Below the pieces are notes generated by a model. That model worked only from the letters and a program-made list of their open reading frames with translations, had not been told where the DNA came from and searched no databases. A DNA stretch of 64,000 nt from positions 15,264,952-15,328,951 of the forward strand of contig CM019065.1 in assembly GCA_009667805.1 (NCBI GenBank). The letters run 5' to 3'. How positions within the stretch are numbered: position 1 is the stretch's first letter; each line of letters starts with the position of its first letter. A program made the position numbers and the translations under genes. Shown here one piece after another: positions 56,680-64,000 of the stretch. Source of the DNA: Leptobrachium leishanense (Eukaryota > Chordata > Amphibia > Anura > Megophryidae).

Positions 56680-57318
56680 ATGTTGGTGTACGATCACTAC
56701 ACCAGGGACACCCTGCGTGTCATGATGGAGGACCGGGGAGGAACGCCGGGTAACAAAAAGAAGAAAACCATAATTAAAGAACTGACCAGGATGGATCAGG
56801 ACAGGGCGACGACACCCGTGCTCACCCCTGTCCTCGCAGAGGAAGCGGAAAGTGCCTTCATCCGAAGGGCGCGGCAGCGGATCGCCCTGCTCGGAGCTGC
56901 CCCATCGGAGGCTGAGATAGCAAAGGCGATCCAGGAGACCCAGCAGGAAGAAGAACAAGAAAAGGAGCGTCAGCACGAGCTGCGATTGGCAGCGCTCCGT
57001 GAGACAAAGATTGAACATTTTACCCCTGACCTTTATCCCGTAGACCCCTGGGATGAGGAGTACAGCTCGACTGGAGCTTCACCCTGGAATTCCCGCACCC
57101 CCCAGCGATACCCCGTACGGGACTTACAGCTCGACTGGAGCCTGTATTGGGGAACCCGCACAGCCCAGCGGACCTTGGATAGGGACTTACAGCCCGCCTG
57201 GAGTTACATCCGAGGACGCCACATTCCCCGTCGAGAACATGGAGGGCGAATTTCTGAGAAGACTGCAAGAGAGCCTGGATCAGTATTTCGGGTCCATGGT
57301 GGAGCCCACTGGACTTGA
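56680..57318 (+). CDS. element C protein: Gag N-terminus with short repeat tail
   Basis: 212 codons from the ATG at 56,680 (CAACATGTTGG). Residues ~9-40 (TLRVMMEDRGGTPGNKKKK...IKEL) match the SAP-like segment of A and B; IRRARQRIALLGAAPSEAEI and QEKERQHELRLAALR are also shared. The tail passes through YSSTGAS repeats that continue in other frames (57,053-57,430), so the present stop may result from a frameshift. There is no capsid, zinc knuckle or enzyme. It could act as a partial Gag that co-assembles with the autonomous element's Gag; that is inference. Confidence 0.6.
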   Translation: MLVYDHYTRDTLRVMMEDRGGTPGNKKKKTIIKELTRMDQDRATTPVLTPVLAEEAESAFIRRARQRIALLGAAPSEAEIAKAIQETQQEEEQEKERQHELRLAALRETKIEHFTPDLYPVDPWDEEYSSTGASPWNSRTPQRYPVRDLQLDWSLYWGTRTAQRTLDRDLQPAWSYIRGRHIPRREHGGRISEKTAREPGSVFRVHGGAHWT

Positions 57319-57462
57319 GTGGCGGGACGAGGTCCGCCAAGAACTTCAGGATGAGGCGCTGCCCCTGAAAGAAATTGCGAGTTTTGGGAGCCCGAGAGGT
57401 TCCCATGGGTCCCTATCGGGATCACAGTAGAGGAGCCGGCCCGGTCGGAAGAGGCACAGCAG

Positions 57463-58557
57463 GTGCCAAGTGTCCAGGATGGGCCGTGTGAGGGGCCCGA
57501 GGGGTCCCGGGAGGAAATGGTCCTCCCAAGCCCGCCAGAAGACACGGCGGCCGTGTCCGCGGGTCCAGCAGAAGAGCTGCCACGGGGCAGAGCGCCGCTG
57601 GCCTCTGCCCACTCCCCGTCTGCCCTGAGGAGCCGCAGGACTTCTCCGTGCTGGCGACCCCGCAGCCATCGTTCCCTGATCCCCTGGATGTCAGTGTTGC
57701 ATCCTACCCCCAGCAGAAGAGCTGGCAACGGGGCAGAGCGCCGCTGGCCTCTGCCCCTGTCCGAATGCCCGGAGGAACAGCCAGGTTCACCCCAGCTGTT
57801 CGGCCCGCAGCCGTTGTTCTTCCCCGACCCCCCGCAAGTTGTGCCTGCATCCAACCCCCCAGTGGAAGAGCTGGCAACGGGGCAGAGCGTCGCTGACCTC
57901 TGCCCATTTCCCGACTGTCCTGAGGAGCAACAGGAGTTTTCCGAGCCGGTGACCCCGCAGCTGTTGTCCTCACCCGACCCTCCGAAAGTTGTTTCAGAAG
58001 CTGCCCCCTCAGCAGCAGAGCTGCCAACGGGACAGAGCGCCGCTGGCCTCTGCCCACTCGCTGCCGTATGCCTTGAGGAGCAGCCTGATTCTCCCCGACG
58101 GCTCTGCTGGCCGCCATGGTACGTCCTTGGGATGGAGGAAACCATCCTCCCACCAGGGGACACACACCCAGCTGACGCGCTGGCCGCAGGGCAGAGCCTG
58201 CTTCCGCTCTGCCCATTCCCACAGCCCTTTGGCCCAGAGGCCCCGCGCAGCCACGATTTCCCTCTGCGGCTGGCCCAGGTACTCGGGGCGCGTGCAGTTA
58301 GCACCCGTTGTCCCCGGGTGCGAGATAGTCCCGGAGGGGGCACCGGGGGTGCTCCTCCCCGGCCACAGGACCCTTTTGCCGGAGGGGGTAACCCCAAACC
58401 CGCGTGGCCTCCACCCACTTGGTACGGCCGCAGGGCCAACTGGAGAAGCCTGGTGGCTCGGCCTCTCCCAACTGACTATGGACCTGAGAGCACCGACTTC
58501 CCGGTACGACCCGGTGGGGTCCAACCGGGTTCGTCGGACTTTGGGGAGGGGGAGGAA
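57463..58557 (+). CDS. element C second open frame over hairpin repeats, function unknown
   Basis: Open to 58,620, inside the 3' LTR. It passes through five repeats, reading them in three different frames: first RGRAPLASAH, then NGAERRWPLP, then TGQSVADLCP, TGQSAAGLCP and AGQSLLPLCP. The DNA is thus better conserved than any one protein reading. Pro-rich throughout, no domain recognised. It may not be a real gene. Confidence 0.3.
57575..58225 (+). repeat. five hairpin-bearing repeats in element C
   Basis: GGGCAGAG/CTCTGCCC stems with 10-nt loops lie near 57,585-57,610, 57,731-57,756, 57,880-57,905, 58,029-58,054 (one stem mismatch, GGACAGAG) and 58,189-58,214. The last has a different loop (CCTGCTTCCG) but keeps both stem arms. 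Spacing is about 150 bp. Confidence 0.88.
58541..58557 (+). promoter_or_regulatory. polypurine tract of element C
   Basis: TTGGGGAGGGGGAGGAA immediately before the 3' LTR start TGTGATGAAC. Confidence 0.85.
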
Positions 58558-59545
58558 TGTGATGAACTAGCCCAACACCCTCAGCCAGAAACAGGGGATC
58601 AGGACACTGTTATTCCATGAACTATGTGTTGTGCCGTTGCACCAACGATCCTGCCTTCTAGCTGACCGAAAAATGACCTGTAAATAAAAGTGTTGATTGT
58701 GTAATAGATGCCGTTTCAAATTTGCCGCCAAATTTTGCCGCCTAAATTTGAATCAGACCATCTGGTCCCGAATCGGCAACGCCCCGATGCGCCTTAAAGC
58801 CAATGATACCTGTGGGGGCGGGCATGGGGTTTTCAAATGTGGAGCGCGGGGAAAGTATAAATACAGATGTGTCCTTAATAAAAGTTGTCTTTGGTTTGAG
58901 TTCATGCAGCTGCGTCTCGTGTCTCTGTTTGCCAAGCGTGCCTGACATCCCTCGTGGTTCAGCACCCCGGACGAAATACAATTCTATCGTGCGCCGCTGC
59001 TGCGCGATCCGAATACTCCTAGCCGACTGAACGTGTCCAGCTAACTACCGGGAGATCCGAGAATTCGTACCTTGCAACGCGTGGGCGTTTCGACCGCCGC
59101 ACGATCCGACTCCTGCTGTCGAACGAATTAAGCTGTCTCTAGTGAGGGTGAGATCCGAACAGCTTGGTGCCGTGCCGCAGATGTTTCTTCGACCGCTGGG
59201 CGATACGAATACCCAGACGATCGATCGTCAACTAACTCGCTAGTGGAAGATCCGAATCTTCGCAGAATCAAGCCGTTCCGATCTACGACCGTAAAGGTCT
59301 GCGTACAGATCCGTGGCCAGCTGCTCGGGACGCTGAGTGACACTTCTCAGTAGTCGGGCTAGGTACACATCAAGGTCCCCTTGACTGCGTGGGTCATCCA
59401 GATCCCAAAGACATACCCGGCCGCTCGAGACGCCGAGTGCCACAACCTTGGTAGTCGGGCCGGGGGAAGAATCAAAACGAAGGGGGAACACACCAGCAGA
59501 TTAGAGCACACCCGCAGGCGAATGATAACATCAGGTTCCGTCACA
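58558..59545 (+). repeat. element C 3' LTR
   Basis: 988 bp, nearly identical to the 5' LTR; ends CCGTCACA, then the duplication ATCTC and minisatellite. Confidence 0.9.
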
Positions 59546-59634
59546 ATCTCTATACACAATCAGCATCTCTATACACAACCCCATCAGCATCTCTATACAC
59601 AAACAGCATCTCTCTACACAATCCCATCAGCATC

Positions 59635-59872
59635 TGGGATGCTAAGTAACATCAGGAAGCATTATTTTACTGAGAGGGTGGTGGATACTTGGAACAGTCT
59701 TCCAGTAGAAGTGGTAGAGGCCAAAACAGTAATTGAATTTAAGCAGGCATGGGATAGGCATAAGGCTATCCTAAACAAAAGATAAATCCAGGTTAAGTAT
59801 CCATGTAATTGGGCAGACTAGATGGGCCGAAAGGTTCTTATCTGCCGACATTTTTCTATGTTCTATGTTTCT
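59635..59872 (+). mobile_element. LINE 3' tail (CR1/L2-like) inside the minisatellite
   Basis: About 240 bp with a short C-terminal ORF2 piece, HYFTERVVDTWNSLPVEVV, the WNxLP signature, followed by AGATGGGCCGAAAGGTTC and a TTCTATGTTTCTAT tail. It is a strongly 5'-truncated insertion of a type common in frog genomes; target duplication is hidden in the surrounding repeat. Confidence 0.65.
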
Positions 59873-61629
59873 ATCTCTATACACAGCATCTCTATACACA
59901 AACAGCATCTCTATACACAACCCCATCAGCATCTCTATACACAAACAGCATCTCTATACACAACCCCATCACCATCTCTATACACGGCATCTCTATACAC
60001 AACCCCATCAGCATCTGTAAACACAGCCTCACAGCATCTCTATACACAGCCCATCAGCATCTCTATACACAGCCCATCAGCATCTCTATACACAAACAGC
60101 ATCTCTATACACAACCCCATCAGCATCTCTATACACAAACAGCATCTCTATACACAACCCCATCAGCATCTCTATACACAAACAACATCTCTAAACACAA
60201 CCCTATCAGCATCTCTATACACAGCATCTCTATACACAAACAGCATCTCTATACACAACCCCATCAGCATCTCTATACACAAACAGCATCTCTATACAGA
60301 ACCCCATCAGCATCTCTAAACACAGCATCTCTATACACAGCCACACAGCATCTCTATACACAGCCTCACAGCATCTATATAAACAACCCCATCAGCATCT
60401 CTATACACAAACAGCATCTCTATACACAACCCCATCAGCATCTCTATACACGGCATCTCTATACACAACCCCATCAGCATCTCTAAACACTGCCTCACAG
60501 CATCTCTATACACAGCCACACAGCATCTCTATACACAACCCCATCAGCATCTCTATACACAGCTTCACAGCATCTCTATACCCAACCTCACAGCATCTCT
60601 GTGAACCCTCAAATGAACCCCCTATCTCCACCAGGGGATTCCAGGCAGCTAGGGGTTCCCCGGCTATCTGACGTCATCACGCTATGCGTGAGGACGTCAG
60701 GCAGTGAGGGGGGACCCGGGGGTGGAGCCGCGATCCAAGACGCCGGCCCCCACCGGAGCTAGGCTGCAATTCGGCGCGGCGCCGAAGTGCGACCCGGTGC
60801 CTAAGGCGTTAATGCCAGGCACTGCTTAAAAGGGGAGACTCTCTCCTTTTAAGCAGTGCCTGGCTTTTTTTTGTGGGACCTCCCAATCGGGAGGGAGAGG
60901 GATCCGAACGGATCCCCCATCCCTTCCAGGCGATCTCCCGGCATTGCCGGGGGTCGCCTGGAAATGACATCATCGTGCATGGCACGATGACGTCATTTAC
61001 GTCGGGGGGAGCTTGACTTCAGCGTCTGAGGACGCTGAAGTCAGAACGCCACGGGACCCCGGACAGAGAGGTGAGTATCTCCGCCGGGGGTCCCGCAAAG
61101 CTGATGACGTGACACGTCCTCCTCAGCATACAGCGGGAGTAAGTGAGGACGTGTCCCACACGTCGTCAGCAGTGAAGGGGTTAAAAACATTTTTTTGTTA
61201 GACTTTTTGTCCTTGTTTCCCATCCCCCAGGGCACTACCCGGACCCGGACATTGTTTTTAAATGTTTCTATACATCCTAGAAATCCGCCACTTCACGGGC
61301 AGGTTATGGGGACCTCCTAGGCACTATATTTGAATACATTTTTCAATTTATTTTTAACCCTTATTTCACGGAAAACTCACTGTCCCTTTAAAAAATTTTT
61401 TTTTTTACTTTTTGTCCTTGTTTCCTGTCCCCCAGGGCACTACCCGGACCCCCATACACCTTTTATGGCAAATATCTAGCATATATGCCCTCTTGGAGGG
61501 CACTCTAAAAATCGAATTTTGAGTCGCATTGACTTGTATTGAGTTCGAGTTCGAATTTGAACTTTTGAAAAAGTTCGAGTTCGAATGCGAACCAAACTCG
61601 GGGGTGTTCGGCTCATCCCTATTCATAAT

Positions 61630-62451
61630 ATATACTGTCAGCTTTTCCGAGCATCCATTTAACTGCACTCTCACATGTACACTGCCCAGAGGGGTTAATA
61701 CTTCCTTTGAATAAGTCTGTAGACGAACAGCTGTCTTTATCACAGGAACATTTACTTTTAATCTCCGCCAGTCTTGCTCAGTAATCACAGAAACAGCCGC
61801 CTCCGTGTCCAGGTCCATGGTCAAATATTTCCCTTCAATCTTCTCTGGAACAGAAATGGCTGAATAAGCTGAATCCATCTTATAAAGTATTACTGTTTCA
61901 ATGGGAATGTGGCCGCCTGAGTCATCCGAGGAGTCTTGGAACTGGATTTGAAATGCTCTCTTCTGAAGCAATTTATGCGGCTTCCCTTCATGCACCGTAC
62001 CTTTCTTACAGACCCTTTGAATATGCCCTTTATTTCCACAGGAGTGACAAACGACATTGCGGAAACGACATGAGTGAGATTCATGTGAAGTCACCCCACA
62101 TTGACAAAGGAGGAGACGCTTTCTCCAGGTTCCTGATGTCTTTTATAAAACTTCCATCTTTAAGGGATTTCAATTGGCTGTGTCTGATAGTGGGCCCGCA
62201 GTAAAGCAACTAACACAGCCAACGGCTTGCTTGCAGGTTTCTCTGGATACCAGAGATCCCTGAGTGTGTCGTACACCTTTGCTCCAATCGCTGTGAGGAA
62301 CACGGCTAACTGTTTTGTCTCCAAAATGCCATTAGCAGTGAGATACTGTTGAAACCTTTCCACCCAAGACATCCAAGAGTCAGTGTCTGGATTAAAATCA
62401 TGCAGAGTGCCAATCAGCGCCATCATGCAGATCCAACAGCCTCGTCGCCAC
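61630..62451 (-). pseudogene. gypsy host: gag and protease
   Basis: Minus strand. Gag capsid-type segment at 62,426-62,160 (SWMSWVERFQQYL, VYDTLRDLWYPEKP); zinc knuckle CHSCGNKGHIQRVC near 62,010-62,050; protease LTMDLDTEAAVSVI near 61,800-61,830, where the usual D-T-G is D-T-E, and VYIM at the hAT junction. Frames are shifted between the two parts (about 62,095-62,160). Just inside the LTR the sequence GTGGCGACGAGGCTG is the probable primer site, tRNA not assigned. Confidence 0.82.
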
Positions 62452-62625
62452 TGTAGTGTTCTGGATTATACGAGACGTCTTGAGTTTTCATTAATAGGTT
62501 TATTAACAACTAAGCATACAGGTTTCCTATAACAGCAACTGGCTGCGTCGTCTAGTCAGCCTCAACTGGTAGACAAAATGGATGACCCACTTCCCCCCAT
62601 TCGCAGCCAGCGCAACTACACCACA
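62452..62625 (-). repeat. 5' LTR of the Mag-like gypsy element
   Basis: 174 bp, TGTAGTGTTCTGGATTATAC...CTACACCACA on the plus strand. Matches the split copy at 18,017-18,653 and lacks its MITE and a ~33-bp segment. Confidence 0.87.
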
Positions 62626-62642
62626 GTCTGACCCTAGCCTTA

Positions 62643-63061
62643 GGCTAGGGTCAGACGAAAGCATTTTTACAACGCGAACGTAAAAAAGTGCGTCCGAACG
62701 AATTGACGTATTTTTTCACGGAGTGCGCGAAAACGGTCATACGATGCGCATTTTTCGTGCGTGATTTTTTCAGATCCAATAAAACTCTTTTTGCGTCTGG
62801 ACGTTATGTAGGCCGGACATTAGCAGTGTCTGACGTCCCTAATCACGCAAACACCCGCTATGCTGCAGCTGCGCATCTGTACGTCCGTACTAGCGGTTTC
62901 GGCGTTCTCGAAAAAATGCGTTCGTTTTCCATTGCGTTGCGCGGCCACTTTGTGCGGCCGTACTTCGTATATTGGCCGTCATTGCCCGTCATCTGCTGCT
63001 AGTGCGGCCGTAATTATGTGCCCAGAACGCACGTTAAAAGTGCGCTGGTCTGACCCCAGCC
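62643..63061. mobile_element. MITE (subfamily alpha), adjacent to the split MITE
   Basis: GGCTAGGGTCAGACG...GTCTGACCCCAGCC with TTA at 62,640-62,642 and 63,062-63,064. The left TTA is also the right flank of the split MITE that began at 17,579, so two MITEs stand end to end over one triplet. Confidence 0.82.
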
Positions 63062-63480
63062 TTAGTCATGGTCTTGTTACTGAAGATCTAAAATTTGCCA
63101 ATCCATGGGGTGCCCAGACTTGGGGCGCTATTCCCGGTGTAATGAATGGTTCCAGACGATCTCTAAAAGTCAGTTTCTGTTCCAAGCTTTGCTTGCAGCT
63201 CAGACATAAGGGTCTGGTCACAAAACACTGAAATTGCGTTGAACTTTGCGTTTCGTCCCATTTTGGCAAATCCATTTTGTCCAAAATACAGTGAGTTCAC
63301 TATTTAGCGAATGGTCACCTTATTTTGCTGAAATTGGAGTTGCCGAAGCAGCTATCGGTCATCGGCAAATTCCGCCTAACTGCGAAATATTTTTTTTTAA
63401 AAAACAGATGTCTCTTAATAGGTGTTTAAACCTATTAAAATGTATCTAAATTATAAAAAAGGTACTTTATCGATTGAATG
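63062..63480. other. unassigned intergenic sequence
   Basis: About 420 bp with short frames only. No family recognised. Confidence 0.5.
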
Positions 63481-64000
63481 CGGATGACGTGTGGTAGACA
63501 TCCTCATGTGTCCCCGCTGTATTCTGAGGACGTCCCCCACACGTCATCGCTTTCAAGCCCCTCCCGCCCGATACTCACCTCTCCGTATGGGGTAAAACAG
63601 AGGTCTGACTACCTTCAAGCAACTCCTCCGGATTTATACCCCACCCAACGCACTGACGTCTTTGCATTAGTGCGATGATGTCATTTCCAGGTGCTCCCCT
63701 GCAAGAGCAGGGGGAGTGCCTGAAAGGGTGGGGGGTTCTTTGGTCCCCTCTATCTCCTTATCACCGAAGGGTACAAAGTCAAGAGAGGCATCGCTGGAAA
63801 GGTCACAGTCTCACCTTTCCAGGGATGGCTCTCTTTAACCCCTTAGGTGCCAGGATCACAACATATTTTCAGTCGGGTTGCCTTTTTTGGTCACTGCCCC
63901 ACCTCCGGGTCTCCACTCATCAACTGACTTTGTTGTCCATTGCGCAATGACGTCAGTTAACGAGGATTTCCTATTGAAATCCTTGTGGTGGAGATAGGGG
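63481..64000. mobile_element. hairpin-rich element related to the TTAA elements, cut by the window end
   Basis: Contains GATGACGTGTGG/CCACACGTCATC (63,483-63,547), GCTGGAAAGGT/ACCTTTCCAG (63,794-63,824), GCTCCCCTGC/GCAGGGGGAGTGC near 63,700, and GAGGATTTC/GAAATCCTT near 63,965, with the TTTAACCCCTTAGGTGCCAGG motif. The style and words match the right arm of the element at 54,412-61,180. The right side is outside the window. Confidence 0.5.

Larger units (their letters stand above)
55642..59545 (+). mobile_element. non-autonomous LTR element C (Gmr1-like family partner)
   Basis: LTRs of 987 and 988 bp flank a 1.9-kb internal region; a perfect 5-bp duplication ATCTC lies on both sides (55,637-55,641; 59,546-59,550). 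LTR ends TGTGA...TCACA are perfect inverted repeats. It shares the primer site, the SAP-like Gag N-terminus, the hairpin repeats and the last ~80 nt with elements A and B, though its LTR is clearly diverged. No pol. LTRs differ at very few sites by eye, so the insertion is recent. Confidence 0.9.
55138..60604. repeat. CATCTCTATACACA minisatellite, split by element C and a LINE tail
   Basis: Short units CATCTCTATACACA followed by ACCCCATCAG, GCCTCACAG or AACAG repeat dozens of times (55,138-55,641; 59,546-59,630; 59,875-60,604). Irregular 14-, 20- and 23-24-bp spacings give frames such as SISIHNP that are open by composition only. Confidence 0.9.
54412..61180. mobile_element. TTAA-flanked hairpin-rich element 2, carrying a minisatellite and nested elements
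   Basis: TTAA at 54,408-54,411 and 61,181-61,184; a second TTAA at 54,416 leaves the left boundary uncertain by 8 bp. The left arm (54,420-54,890) follows the element at 40,813 (CATCATGTTTAAACGTG, GACCCAGACATATTA). The right arm (60,604-61,180) is a chain of hairpins, such as GCCAGGCACTGCTTAAAAGG with its complement near 60,815-60,865 and ATGACATCATCGTGC/GCACGATGACGTCAT at 60,964-60,999. No transposase. A minisatellite, element C and a LINE tail occupy the centre. Confidence 0.65.
53939..61621. mobile_element. non-autonomous hAT derivative 2, with nested guests
   Basis: TAGGGATGAGC at the left and GGCTCATCCCTA at the right with the perfect 8-bp duplication TTCATAAT (53,931-53,938; 61,622-61,629). 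Only about 0.9 kb is its own: the left palindromic end with GTTCGAAGTTCG, and a right end with two copies of the TTGTCCTTGTTTCC...CCCCAGGGCACTACCCGG block (61,205-61,250; 61,410-61,450). It carries no transposase. The rest is the TTAA element and its inserts. Confidence 0.88.
18017..62625 (-). mobile_element. Mag-like Ty3/gypsy retrotransposon, minus strand, with five large nested insertions
   Basis: Matching short LTRs close a 44.6-kb block; removing the six inserts (a MITE in the 3' LTR plus five internal elements) leaves about 4.1 kb. Minus-strand pieces then follow the usual order gag (62.4-61.9 kb), protease (61.9-61.6), RT (53.9-52.8), RNase H (45.9-45.3), integrase (42.3-42.05 and 40.8-40.0), polypurine tract and 3' LTR. 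The reading frame continues across each excised insert when one target duplication is removed. The flanking 5-bp repeat is ATCTG/GTCTG. RT and Gag resemble the Mag/SURL lineage, judged by recognition only. The element is degenerate. Confidence 0.85.

Noticed and set aside
59809..60486. 225-codon frame of SISIHNP-type repeats
   Set aside because: Product of the CATCTCTATACACA minisatellite, compositionally stop-poor; no start context or domain.

Overview
This window looks like intergenic heterochromatin-like DNA from a large vertebrate genome, most likely an anuran amphibian (inferred from the mix of hAT, L1/Tx1-type LINE, L2-type 3' tails with (ATT)n, Gmr1-like Ty3/gypsy and gammaretrovirus-like elements). 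I see no host protein-coding gene, no tRNA or rRNA gene and no CRISPR array. Almost every long open frame is transposon, retrovirus or tandem repeat.

Left part (1-18,016). A truncated hAT transposon (1-2,693) is followed by a TTCG-rich element with a ~33-bp minisatellite. Next comes a 54-bp satellite of about 90 units (4,411-10,532), split by three ~425-bp MITEs with TTA target duplications. A minus-strand L1/Tx1-type LINE follows (11,472-15,553, 17-bp TSD), itself holding a solo LTR and an L2-like fragment. More MITEs run to 18,016.

Middle and right (18,017-62,625) is one nested insertion complex. The outermost retroelement is a ~4.1-kb Mag-like Ty3/gypsy element on the minus strand, whose LTRs lie at 18,017-18,653 and 62,452-62,625 and which landed in the end of a MITE. 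Five elements interrupt it, each with its own TSD: an autonomous-type hAT (18,802-40,016), a TTAA-flanked hairpin-rich element (40,813-42,047), a deleted hAT derivative (42,343-45,276), a Gmr1-like gypsy (45,893-52,826) and a small hAT derivative (53,939-61,621). Second- and third-level guests sit inside these: a 10.4-kb endogenous retrovirus (ERV; 19,391-29,754) and a non-autonomous LTR element (29,942-34,397) in the first hAT; a solo LTR in the second hAT; and, in the third, a TTAA element holding a minisatellite, another non-autonomous LTR element (55,642-59,545) and a LINE tail.

The most interesting content is in the retrovirus. Between RNase H and integrase its pol carries a ~200-residue domain that matches the conserved region of the opioid growth factor receptor (OGFR) family. 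This looks like a captured host domain in the slot where some lentiviruses carry dUTPase. All its genes are broken (stops, frameshifts, catalytic Glu to Lys in integrase).

The second point is a family of three related LTR elements using an identical tRNA-Leu-type primer site. The 6.9-kb member has the unusual integrase-before-RT order and a SCAN-related Gag. The two short members keep only its LTR type, primer site, Gag N-terminus and 3' end, and carry a non-Gag region with five perfect or near-perfect GGGCAGAG/CTCTGCCC hairpins each, conserved regardless of reading frame.
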